Origin: Neorhizobium sp.
GTDB lineage: Bacteria > Pseudomonadota > Alphaproteobacteria > Rhizobiales > Rhizobiaceae
Length of the DNA: 64,000 nucleotides
Direction: 5' to 3'
Assembly (NCBI GenBank): GCA_028283725.1
Contig: JAPWKC010000004.1
Span: 930,001-994,000, forward strand
The notes beneath the pieces were generated by a model. It was given only the letters and a program-made list of their open reading frames with translations. It was not told the DNA's origin and did not search any database. Shown here piece after piece: positions 54,002 through 62,034 of this stretch. Made by a program: the position numbers and the translations under genes. Each line of letters starts with the position of its first letter. Position 1 is the stretch's first letter.

Positions 54002-54032
54002 CATGTAAGGCTTCCCATCATGGGAAGGTCAA
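54002..54032 (-). promoter_or_regulatory. copA promoter with CueR operator
   Basis: On the minus strand -35 TTGACC (54032-54027) and a -10 at about 54008-54002 are 18-19 bp apart, the long spacer of MerR-family promoters. A perfect 8+1+8 dyad, CTTCCCATCATGGGAAG (54011-54027), lies between them. The element matches known CueR/HmrR operators. Confidence 0.85.
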
Positions 54033-54092
54033 GGGGTGGGCGCCATTTCATTCCCCGCATCCAATGTCGGCCACATGGCGCGGCCCCTCCCC

Positions 54093-54402
54093 CCTTGCCC
54101 GGCGGCCTCAAGCCGGAGCGGAGCAGGAGCAGGAGCAGGAGCAGCTTGGCCTTTCTCGTGGGGCCGGTCTTCAGCATGATGCGCTTCAGGTGCAAGCGGG
54201 CGGTCTTAACGGAGATGCCGACCGAACGGGCGACCGCCTCCGGCGGCCGGGCAGAGGCAATGCCGCGGGCGACGCGGGGGCGGGCCGGCGTCAGATCGGA
54301 GAGGCCGCAGAGAAGCCGCATGTCGGGCGGGCCGACCCTGCCGACTTCGATGACCGCAAGGGTACCATCGCGCGGGGAAAGACATCGCTGGCAGAGCGGC
54401 GG
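54093..54402 (-). pseudogene. LuxR-family HTH remnant
   Basis: The frame reads CGLSDLTPARPRVARGIASA, PPEAVARSVGISVKTARLHL and KRIMLKTGPTRKAKL, a recognisable C-terminal LuxR helix-turn-helix. Only about 80 residues of it exist. Upstream, the frame passes into a 15-bp repeat, and downstream a GAGCAG hexamer (54121-54144) encodes a run of eight leucines. The N-terminal regulatory domain is missing. I judge it a decayed gene, though a short translated product cannot be excluded. Confidence 0.6.
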
Positions 54403-54419
54403 ACCGGGATCAGATGGAG

Positions 54420-54479
54420 ATGCCGGCCGAAAACATGCCGACCAAAAACATGCGGGCCGAAAATATGCCGGCCAAAAAG
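54420..54479. repeat. 15-bp tandem repeat x4
   Basis: Four units of ATGCCGGCCGAAAAC with one to four changes. It borders the LuxR remnant. Confidence 0.85.
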
Positions 54480-54684
54480 GGCCAGCCGGGCGACCCGGAG
54501 TGCAGATCTTTGTGTGAAATGACCGGCTTGCGGCGGGTTGTTCGGGCTTCACCTGCGCAGCAAGACAGATCCGCGCGTGGTCCGCCAGGACCAGACCGCG
54601 TCAAAACACACGGCCACGGCCGATCACAGGCAAAGGCATCCTGCGCTTTCGGTGACTTGGCGCCGGTTCCTCTTACAAACCGTG

Positions 54685-55191
54685 TCAGCGTTGCGCCGTC
54701 TCGCCGACAGTCAGCGGCCAGTCGACGAGATAATCCTCGAAATCGTCCACATCGACTTCCGTCTCGCTGATGGTGCGGCCCTTTGCGGAAATGCCGGCCT
54801 GATGCACCGTCTGCCGGTCACCCGAGACGAGCGGGTGCCACCAGTAGAGATCCTCGCCGTCGCGCACCAGCCGGTAGCCGCAGGTGGGCGGCAGCCAGCC
54901 GATCTCGTCGACGCTTTGCGGCGTCAGCTGGATGCATTCCGGCACCGTCTCCTGCCGGTTGGGGTAGTCCTTGCACTGACAGCTCTCGCCATCGAGCAGA
55001 CGACAGGCAACCGAGGTGAAGGCCACTTCGCCGGTGTCCCAGTCCTCCAGCTTGTTGAGACAACAGAGGCCACAGCCATCGCACAGGCTTTCCCATTCGC
55101 TCTGGCTGAGCGCCTCGAGCGGCTTGACCTTCCAGAACGGCAGTTCCTCCGGCTTGATCTCCAGCGATGGGGTGTTTTGTGCGATCATCAT
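54685..55191 (-). CDS. YcgN/YkgJ-type cysteine-cluster protein (UPF0260)
   Basis: The 168-residue protein has [20 protein letters not shown], the cluster [14 protein letters not shown], a second set [18 protein letters not shown], and [20 protein letters not shown]. The Cys pattern probably binds an Fe-S cluster or zinc. Function is unknown. ATGs at 55191 and 55188 are both possible. Confidence 0.88.
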   Translation of the reverse strand: MMIAQNTPSLEIKPEELPFWKVKPLEALSQSEWESLCDGCGLCCLNKLEDWDTGEVAFTSVACRLLDGESCQCKDYPNRQETVPECIQLTPQSVDEIGWLPPTCGYRLVRDGEDLYWWHPLVSGDRQTVHQAGISAKGRTISETEVDVDDFEDYLVDWPLTVGETAQR

Positions 55192-55252
55192 CTCGTCTTT
55201 GCCTGATAAGCCGCCCACATGCGCCCTGAAGGCGGCGCAATCAAGAGCGGCG

Positions 55253-55420
55253 TCACGTTTTCTTCGGCCTTCCGCCCCTGGTGTCCTCTGTGCCGCTGAC
55301 GGACACCAGGGCGTGCGAACGGGCGCGGCCGCCTTTCTGGCGGGCCTCCGGCTTAAGATCGTCCATAGACGCCCTGATGCCGAAAATGCCGGCCATCAGC
55401 CCGGATGTCGTATAGTGCAT
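55253..55420 (-). CDS. Possible 55-residue hypothetical protein
   Basis: It starts [20 protein letters not shown] and ends in a basic tail ([10 protein letters not shown]). GGGAAAG stands about ten bases upstream. It lies between the YcgN-like gene and the penicillin-binding protein. No family was recognised; the only support is a plausible frame and ribosome-binding site. Confidence 0.3.
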   Translation of the reverse strand: MHYTTSGLMAGIFGIRASMDDLKPEARQKGGRARSHALVSVSGTEDTRGGRPKKT

Positions 55421-55581
55421 GTCGCGCTTTCCCAAGGCAGGCCGGTCGCCCCGGCAACGACCCCGACGATCACTTTTGCAGCACAACGGAACAAAGGCCA
55501 TGGCCGGCGCTTAACCTTGCCCCCATATTTAAATCGCCCGTCAACCATTTGTAAGCTAATGCTGATTAACGGTCGGGGTTC

Positions 55582-58011
55582 ATGCGTCCGGTCGATGGGA
55601 CGAAGACGGCACGACTGCGAAGACATGAGTGCGAGGACAGGGCGGATATCCCGGTGCAAGACGATCACGCCGACGACACGAAGACGAATTCCGGGGCGAA
55701 TGCTTCGGACACGGCTTCGCGCGGCGGGAATGGCCAGGGAGACGCGCGCGCAGAGCGCGCAGGACGGACGGCGCGGCGGCAGCGGCACGTTTTTCTGCGC
55801 ATCGACAGCTGGATCGACTCCACCATCTGGACGCTCGGCTTCAAGCTGGTGGAACTGTGGGAGGAGATCACCATCTTCTTTCGCCGGTTCCGGGTGCGTG
55901 GCTGGAAGAAGCTCGGCTTCGAGCTTGCCGGCGAGGCGATGACGCTCGGCACCGTGGGCTTTCTCGGCCTTCTGGTTCTGGCACAGCCCGCCTTTGAGGA
56001 AACCAAGACCGACTGGCGCAACCGCGGCGATTTCGCCGTCACCTTTCTCGATCGCTACGGCAATGTCATCGGCCATCGCGGCATCATCCATCAGGATTCG
56101 GTGCCGATCGACCAGCTGCCGGACAATCTGATCAAGGCGGTGCTGGCGACCGAAGACAGACGCTTCTTCGACCATTACGGCATCGATTTCATCGGCCTTG
56201 CCCGCGCCATGAGCGAGAATGCGCGGGCCGGCGGCGTCGTGCAGGGCGGCTCGACGCTGACGCAGCAGCTGGCCAAGAACCTGTTTCTCACCAATGAGAG
56301 ATCGATCGAGCGCAAGATCAAGGAGGCGTTTCTCGCCACCTGGCTCGAAGCCAACCTGTCGAAGAAGGAGATCCTGTCGCTCTATCTCGACCGCGCCTAT
56401 ATGGGCGGCGGCACATTTGGCGCGGCGGCCGCGGCACAGTTCTATTTCGGCAAGAACATCAAGGATATCAATCTGGCGGAAGCGGCGATGCTGGCCGGCC
56501 TGTTCAAGGCGCCGGCGAAATACGCACCGCATGTGAACCTGCCGGCGGCACGCGCCCGCGCCAACGAGGTTTTGAGCAACCTCGTGCAGTCGGGCATGAT
56601 GTCGGAGGGTCAGGTGATTGCCGCAAGGCGCAATCCGGCAACCGCGATCGACCGGGCGGATGTGAAATCGCCCGATTATTTCCTCGACTGGGCCTTTGAC
56701 GAGGTGCAGCGGCTGGCGGCGCAGGGCAAATTTCACGATCATTCCGTCGTGGTGCGCACGACGATCGACATGGGCCTGCAACAGGCGGCCGAACAATCGA
56801 TGGAAACCAGCCTTCGCGAATATGGCGACACCTACAAGGTGAAGCAGGGCGCCATGGTGATGATCGAAAACGGCGGCGGCGTGCGCGCCATGGTCGGCGG
56901 GCGCGACTATGGCGAGAGCCAGTTCAACCGCGCGACACGGGCGCTGCGCCAGCCCGGCTCGTCGTTCAAGCTCTATACCTATTCGGCGGCGATGGAGCAC
57001 GGGTTCACGCCGGAAAGCGTCATCTCCGATGCGCCGATCACCTGGCGGGGATGGTCTCCGCAGAATTACGGCCGTTCCTACAAGGGCAAGGTGACGCTGC
57101 TCACCGCCATGGCGCAATCGCTCAATACCGTGCCTGTGCGGCTTGCCAAGGACTATCTCGGGACGGACGTCATCGTCGACACGGCCAAGGCTTTCGGGGT
57201 GGAAACGCCGCTTCGCAACGACAAGACCATTTCGCTCGGCACGTCGGAAGTGACCGTGCTCGATCAGGCGACGGCCTACGCCGTGATGCCGGCCGGCGGC
57301 GTGCAATCGCACCGGCACGGGATCGACGAGGTTTTGGGCTATGGCGGGCAGGTTCTCTACGACTTCAACCGGGACGAAACGCCGGCGAAACGCGTGCTTT
57401 CCGAAAAGGCGCTGTCGTCGATGAACCGCATCCTCACCCAGATCCCGGTGATCGGCAGCGCCCGGCGGGCGGCACTCGACGGCGGCATCGTTACCGGCGG
57501 CAAGACAGGCACCTCGCAGAACTACCGCGACGCCTGGTTCATCGGCTTTACCGGCAATTACACGACCGCCGTCTGGTTCGGCAATGACGACTATACGCCG
57601 ATGAACAACATGACCGGCGGCTCGCTGCCGGCGATGACGTTCAAGACGCTGATGGACTATGCCCATCAGGGGATAGAACTGCGTGCCATTCCCGGCATCG
57701 ACAATCCGCTGCCGACGGGCAAGCACGGCAAGGGCGAGGCTGTGGCGGCGAAAGCCGGATCGGCCAAGGCAAATGAGGCGAAACCTGGCGAGGCCGCCGG
57801 CCTTTCGGCGCTCGTCAGGGCGCGCGCGCTGTCATCGGAAACCACCCGGATCCTCAAGGGCATTGCCGCTGCGCTGAAGGATGCCGGTCCGCTTTCACCG
57901 GCTACGGCGAAGGTGGCGGACGGCACGACGACGGGATCGGTGAGCGACGACGGCCGTGGAACCGGCACTGAAACGGGAACGGCGCGCGTGATGCCGGTCG
58001 TCGGGCGGTAA
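55582..58011 (+). CDS. Class A penicillin-binding protein (transglycosylase/transpeptidase)
   Basis: The frame of 809 residues has a polar N-terminal cytosolic region of about 110 residues, one membrane helix (AMTLGTVGFLGLLVLAQPAF) and a GT51 domain (LATEDRRFFDHYGIDFIGLA, GGSTLTQQLAKNLFL). The transpeptidase domain has SxxK in RQPGSSFKLYTYS, SLN in AQSLNTVPV and KTGTS. An Ala/Lys/Gly-rich tail follows. It polymerises and cross-links peptidoglycan. The start is uncertain; a GTG at 55654 is an alternative. Confidence 0.92.
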   Translation: MRPVDGTKTARLRRHECEDRADIPVQDDHADDTKTNSGANASDTASRGGNGQGDARAERAGRTARRQRHVFLRIDSWIDSTIWTLGFKLVELWEEITIFFRRFRVRGWKKLGFELAGEAMTLGTVGFLGLLVLAQPAFEETKTDWRNRGDFAVTFLDRYGNVIGHRGIIHQDSVPIDQLPDNLIKAVLATEDRRFFDHYGIDFIGLARAMSENARAGGVVQGGSTLTQQLAKNLFLTNERSIERKIKEAFLATWLEANLSKKEILSLYLDRAYMGGGTFGAAAAAQFYFGKNIKDINLAEAAMLAGLFKAPAKYAPHVNLPAARARANEVLSNLVQSGMMSEGQVIAARRNPATAIDRADVKSPDYFLDWAFDEVQRLAAQGKFHDHSVVVRTTIDMGLQQAAEQSMETSLREYGDTYKVKQGAMVMIENGGGVRAMVGGRDYGESQFNRATRALRQPGSSFKLYTYSAAMEHGFTPESVISDAPITWRGWSPQNYGRSYKGKVTLLTAMAQSLNTVPVRLAKDYLGTDVIVDTAKAFGVETPLRNDKTISLGTSEVTVLDQATAYAVMPAGGVQSHRHGIDEVLGYGGQVLYDFNRDETPAKRVLSEKALSSMNRILTQIPVIGSARRAALDGGIVTGGKTGTSQNYRDAWFIGFTGNYTTAVWFGNDDYTPMNNMTGGSLPAMTFKTLMDYAHQGIELRAIPGIDNPLPTGKHGKGEAVAAKAGSAKANEAKPGEAAGLSALVRARALSSETTRILKGIAAALKDAGPLSPATAKVADGTTTGSVSDDGRGTGTETGTARVMPVVGR

Positions 58012-58156
58012 CAGGCGACATCCCTGGCGCAGGTTCGCCTTTCGTCGAAACGCGCCCCTGCCCCACCTCTCCGTGTCCACGCCATTGCGGCCGCAGAACC
58101 GGGTTCGGCTGTTGCCGGCCGTGATGCGAAGATCACGCCGCGCCCGTCTTTTTTGC

Positions 58157-59071
58157 TCAGAGCCCGAAATTCCAGACTTCCTGAACCGTCTTGCCGAGGA
58201 TCTGGCGGCGGTCCTCGTCGGGCATGAAATCGAGGTGATCGCGATAGAGCTCGACGATCTTCGGATACTCGATCTGCGGCCTGGAGATCGGCCAGTCGGT
58301 GCCCCACATCAGCCGCTTCGGGCCGAAGGCATCATAGAGCTTCTTGATCTGGTCCATCGCATCCGCATAGGGGTAAGGCTGTTTGGAAACCTTCCACGGA
58401 TGCGAGATCTTCATGAAGACCTTCGGATAGCGGGCGAGCGCCAGAAGATCCGCAACGCCCTTCTCGTTGGTCGGTTCGACATCGGCCATGTGGTCGATCA
58501 CCACCGTGAGGTCGGGATTGGCCTCGATGAGGGGCAAGAGCTGCGGCAGGCGCGGCGCTTCCGTGAGGACCGTCATCGGCACTTTCAACTCGGCGCAGCG
58601 TTTCCACAGCGGCGGCATCAGCGGGCCCTTGATCCAGTCATATTCCGGCGCCGTGTAGGGGCTGATGCGGACGCCGCGAAAGCCCTGTTCCTGCGTCAGT
58701 TTCGACAGCGTATCGGGGGCGGCCGGATCCTCCGGGTTGACGCGGCACACACCGAGAAACGTGTCGGGATAGCGTTTCAGCACATCGGCGAGGTAGCTGT
58801 TATCCCACATGTAATGGATCATCTGGATGAGCACCGTGCGCGACACGCCGTTGTCGCGCATCAGGTCCAGCATCATCTCGGCGGAATTGTCTTCGGTCGG
58901 CGGCTTGCGGGCCGGCGAGAAGGGAAAGGCCGGGTCGCGCTTCCAGACATGGACGTGGGAATCGATGATCAGAGGCGCGGCGGCCTCGGCGCCGCGCGAA
59001 AACAGCGGCTCGGCCAGAAAAGGGGCAGCAGCACCGGCTGCGGCAAGCGATATGAAACTGCGACGATCCAT
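58157..59071 (-). CDS. Tat-exported amidohydrolase (amidohydrolase family 2)
   Basis: The 304-residue protein has a twin-arginine-type signal (DRRSFISLAAAGAAAPF). The TIM-barrel hydrolase has the metal-binding HVHVW motif (IIDSHVHVWKRD), VVIDHMADVEP and the closing RLMWGTDWPISRPQ. It resembles metal-dependent hydrolases and lactonases of the COG3618 type. Substrate is unknown. GGAGGAG lies six bases before the ATG. Confidence 0.9.
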   Translation of the reverse strand: MDRRSFISLAAAGAAAPFLAEPLFSRGAEAAAPLIIDSHVHVWKRDPAFPFSPARKPPTEDNSAEMMLDLMRDNGVSRTVLIQMIHYMWDNSYLADVLKRYPDTFLGVCRVNPEDPAAPDTLSKLTQEQGFRGVRISPYTAPEYDWIKGPLMPPLWKRCAELKVPMTVLTEAPRLPQLLPLIEANPDLTVVIDHMADVEPTNEKGVADLLALARYPKVFMKISHPWKVSKQPYPYADAMDQIKKLYDAFGPKRLMWGTDWPISRPQIEYPKIVELYRDHLDFMPDEDRRQILGKTVQEVWNFGL

Positions 59072-59396
59072 GGAATCCTCCTCCAGATTTTTCGATCGGT
59101 GATGGTCAAGGCAGGCAGGTGGGACATGCCGATATCCGGCCGGCTGCACGGGGCATCCCGGCATAGCGGACAACGGCCATATAGGATGACCTCCCATCAT
59201 CCTGTATGATGAATATCGCAGAGATCAGTCAGGTTGCAAGAGCCATTCGCAAGCCTGTCTGCACCCCGCCGCTTCCCCGGCTTTCTTGCGGCCAACCGTT
59301 CCTTCCCTTTGGAATCAATGATATTCCTTGAGCGCACCCGCTGATTTGCGGGCCACCGGCAAGAGAACGAGGCAAGCAGGGGGACAAAGGCCGATC

Positions 59397-59999
59397 GTGT
59401 TCCGTGTACCGTTTCTCATTGCCGTGGCGCTGGCGATCGCTTTTGGTGGCGGCATCTGGTCGACGCTGAAGGCGCTCGATGCGACGACCGGGTTCGGGGC
59501 GATCAGGCTCGGGCCGTGGGAGGCGTTTCCGCGGGCACAGACGGCCGAGGCAGACCCTTACGCCAAATCGCACCGGGCCAATGCCGGAAAGCTGCTCTAT
59601 GCCAGCGCCGAAGGATTGACATTTACCGCCTCCACCGACGACCGCGGCCAGCGGCTCAACTCCGCCTGCCGCTATACGGTGAGCGGCCAGACGCCGGCCG
59701 CACGGTTTTGGACGCTCTTTGCCAGCGGCGAGGACGGCCAGCCGCCGCCGGCCGACAGTCCGCTTCCCCGCGCGCTGAATTCGCGCATCATCGTCAGGCC
59801 CGCCGATGGCAGCCTCGACATTGCCGTCGCATCGGCGGCGCAGCCGGGCAACTGGCTCGCCGTGCCGAACGGTGCTGCGGCGTCCGGCCGGCCGTTTCTG
59901 CTGACGCTGACGCTTCTCGATACGCCGGCCGCCGGAAGTTCCGGCCTCGTCGATCTGTCGATGCCGAAGATCGAGAGAACTGGATGCGGCAATGGCTGA
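59397..59999 (+). CDS. DUF1214 envelope protein
   Basis: The 200-residue protein has an N-terminal membrane helix (FRVPFLIAVALAIAFGGGIW) and the family stretch SHRANAGKLLYASAEGLTFT. The terminal VDLSMPKIERTGCGNG is also present. GTG start 59397 is supported by AAAGG six bases upstream; a TTG at 59328 is an alternative. It pairs with the DUF1254-type gene that follows with an 8-bp overlap. Confidence 0.82.
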   Translation: MFRVPFLIAVALAIAFGGGIWSTLKALDATTGFGAIRLGPWEAFPRAQTAEADPYAKSHRANAGKLLYASAEGLTFTASTDDRGQRLNSACRYTVSGQTPAARFWTLFASGEDGQPPPADSPLPRALNSRIIVRPADGSLDIAVASAAQPGNWLAVPNGAAASGRPFLLTLTLLDTPAAGSSGLVDLSMPKIERTGCGNG

Positions 60000-60924
60000 G
60001 CATCCCGACAATCAGCTGCGCGACGACCGGCTTGATCACGGCGAACGGGATCCCGGCCAAAGGGATGCCGGCCGAGGAGATGCCGGCCGTGGGGATGCCG
60101 GCCAAGGGGATACCGTACAGGTCGGCGGCCAGACTGGTGCCGGCGGCCTGCACCCGAAGGCCCAGGCGAGGCCTCGATTTTTCGCGCGCCTATTGCCGGA
60201 AGGGCTCAGAACACGGTTTGCCGGCGCTTTCGGCCACCATGGCAAGCGGCGGTTCGGCGAGCGCACGACGGGGCTCTTGCTGTTCTGGCGTTCGTTCAAA
60301 CGGCGGCCGGCGGCAGCGCATCCGGCCCATTCACGCCGGGCCCGGCGGACAAGCCTCGTTCTCGGACTGATCTATGCGATCGTCACCGGGGTGATCGGGG
60401 CTGCCATCCTGCATCTCGTCATCATCCTCGCGCTGCCGCAATTCAGCGATCGCGACGCCTTTACCCGCGTTCTGGCCGAGGGCGAGATCAACCAGTTCCA
60501 CCAGATCGGCGCCTCGCTCGATGCCGCCGGGCTTTCGAGGGACGATCCTTTCGTCGATGCGGCCGTTTGCGGCTTCGATCTCTCCGACAGCCCGATCCGG
60601 CTCGTCGGCGCCAATCCCGGCGTGCCCTTCTGGTCGCTCGGCGTCTTCAACGGCCGTTCCGACGAGGTATTCAGCATCAACGACCGGACCTCGGCCGATC
60701 ATTCGCTCGACGTCGTCATCGGCACGCCGCAGCAGCTGACGCAGCTGCGCAAGGCGCTGCCGGACGGCCTGTCGCAATCGATCCTGGTGGAAAGTGCCGC
60801 CACAGACGGGTTCGTCGTGCTGCGCGGCATGGCGCCGATGCAAAGCATCCAGCCGTTCGTGGCGGAATTTCTCGGCAAGGCCAGCTGCGCACCCTACGAG
60901 TGGCGCGGCCGCAAGGGATTTTAG
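59992..60924 (+). CDS. DUF1254-type membrane protein with repeat-expanded N-terminus
   Basis: The 310-residue protein has an N-terminal 115 residues that are polar and basic, beginning with a 15-bp-repeat tract (DAGRGDAGRGDAGQGD). A membrane helix follows (SLVLGLIYAIVTGVIGAAIL), then a periplasmic domain with ALPQFSDRDAFTRVL, DPFVDAAVCGFDLSDSPIRL and a C-terminal KASCAPYEWRGRKGF. It is the usual partner of the DUF1214 gene. Function is unknown. Internal starts nearer the helix could produce the conserved part alone. Confidence 0.78.
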   Translation: MAEHPDNQLRDDRLDHGERDPGQRDAGRGDAGRGDAGQGDTVQVGGQTGAGGLHPKAQARPRFFARLLPEGLRTRFAGAFGHHGKRRFGERTTGLLLFWRSFKRRPAAAHPAHSRRARRTSLVLGLIYAIVTGVIGAAILHLVIILALPQFSDRDAFTRVLAEGEINQFHQIGASLDAAGLSRDDPFVDAAVCGFDLSDSPIRLVGANPGVPFWSLGVFNGRSDEVFSINDRTSADHSLDVVIGTPQQLTQLRKALPDGLSQSILVESAATDGFVVLRGMAPMQSIQPFVAEFLGKASCAPYEWRGRKGF

Positions 60925-61000
60925 GGTTCTTTCGACGGTCTTGCGCGCTCGGTGGCGCTCACCGGGTTTCGGCGCAGGGCAAAAGAGCGTCAGCTCAGTG

Positions 61001-61091
61001 CTCAGGGCTCAGGGCTCAGGGCTCAGGGCTCAGGGCTCAGGGCTCAGGGCTCAGGGCTCAGGGCTCAGGGCTCAGGGCTCAGGGCTCAGGG
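61001..61091. repeat. CTCAGGG heptamer x13
   Basis: Thirteen perfect tandem copies lie about 80 bp after the DUF1254-type gene. A unit not divisible by three fits its non-coding position. It is an excellent strain-typing locus and a fragile assembly point. Confidence 0.97.
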
Positions 61092-61170
61092 GATGATGCG
61101 CGAACCCGCGCCATGTGCAAGAGCGGCATCGCAAACGGGCTTGCCGGCCATGGTGGCGGCGCAAGCAACA

Positions 61171-61374
61171 TCAGTTCTGTTCAAGGCGGACGGTGTGGTT
61201 TTCCGCCTTGCGATCCATCCGGTCGTCGAAGCGCTCATAGCGCACGCCGGTGAAGATCAGTACATCGGCCGGGCCGAAGGGGCGCTCTGGCGGATGCTGT
61301 TTGCCGATCTCGATGCTCGGCGCTTTCGGCTGATGGCTGCTTCGCCATGCATTCAAAGTCACGATCTGTGCCAT
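61171..61374 (-). CDS. Conserved-looking 67-residue hypothetical protein
   Basis: It starts MAQIVTLNAWRSSHQPKAPS and has KQHPPERPFGPADVLIFTGV, then RYERFDDRMDRKAENH. GGAGACGAGC precedes the ATG. It looks like a small soluble rhizobial protein. Family name unknown. Confidence 0.65.
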   Translation of the reverse strand: MAQIVTLNAWRSSHQPKAPSIEIGKQHPPERPFGPADVLIFTGVRYERFDDRMDRKAENHTVRLEQN

Positions 61375-61668
61375 GCTCGTCTCCGTTTCACGGTTTCGAG
61401 ACGGATGAAGACGGTTGCGATCTCACCCTGCCCCTCATGGAGCTGACGCTTCCCGCATCCTCGCACGGGCATCTGCGCCTTTCTCGTCAATGTGCCGACC
61501 GCCGGTCAACAACCGCACGTTTCGGGCTCATCGACAGTCTTTCCGGTCGATCCGTCCAGGCCGACCGCATCGGGAAACGACGAAAATCGCCCCTTCTCCC
61601 GCATTTCCAGGAAATCCGACAGGCGACATTGCCGCCGGTTTCCTCACATCAATTCAGCCAGAGCAAGG

Positions 61669-61684
61669 TTAACAGAAAGTTAAC
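61669..61684 (+). promoter_or_regulatory. Candidate CtrA box 1
   Basis: TTAA-CAGAAAG-TTAAC matches the CtrA consensus TTAA-N7-TTAA exactly. It lies about 350 bp upstream of the DUF2336 gene. Confidence 0.5.
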
Positions 61685-61951
61685 GCTAATATTGCAAGTT
61701 GTAACCTGTGCATGCTCGCCTGTCGCTCAACCTCAGCATGACAAGCCCAACGCCGGCATGAGGACCACAACGCGGCCGGCAGGCTTTGGTTCAGTTTTTC
61801 GCCGTCCGGCCCACCGGGTGCGGATGGCGCCCGGACCGAACCGGCAGCGCGACCTATCCCGCCTGTGGACAAACCTGTGCCGAAGGCCGGTATTGCAGCG
61901 CGATCCCGTATCGAAACGAGGCGTTTTCACGTGGTGTTAACCCTTAAACGG

Positions 61952-61968
61952 TTAGCATCCGGTTAAAC
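61952..61968 (+). promoter_or_regulatory. Candidate CtrA box 2
   Basis: TTAG-CATCCGG-TTAAAC is a one-mismatch CtrA site, preceded by GTTAACCCTTAAAC at 61936-61949. It lies 67-107 bp before the possible starts of the DUF2336 gene. Confidence 0.4.
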
Positions 61969-62034
61969 CAGCAGTCGGAGACCGGTATCCCCTTCGGCGC
62001 CTCGGCATTTGTATTGCGTAGAACGAGTTTGCCC

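Larger units (their letters stand above)
61375..62034. other. Upstream region of the DUF2336 gene
   Basis: This 660-bp region has no convincing gene. Its second half holds two candidate CtrA boxes and several TTAA motifs; the first half shows nothing I can support. Confidence 0.5.

Noticed and set aside
54403..54552. N-terminal part of the frame that contains the LuxR HTH
   Set aside because: FRPACFWSACFRP is the translation of a 15-bp repeat and does not resemble a LuxR sensory domain.
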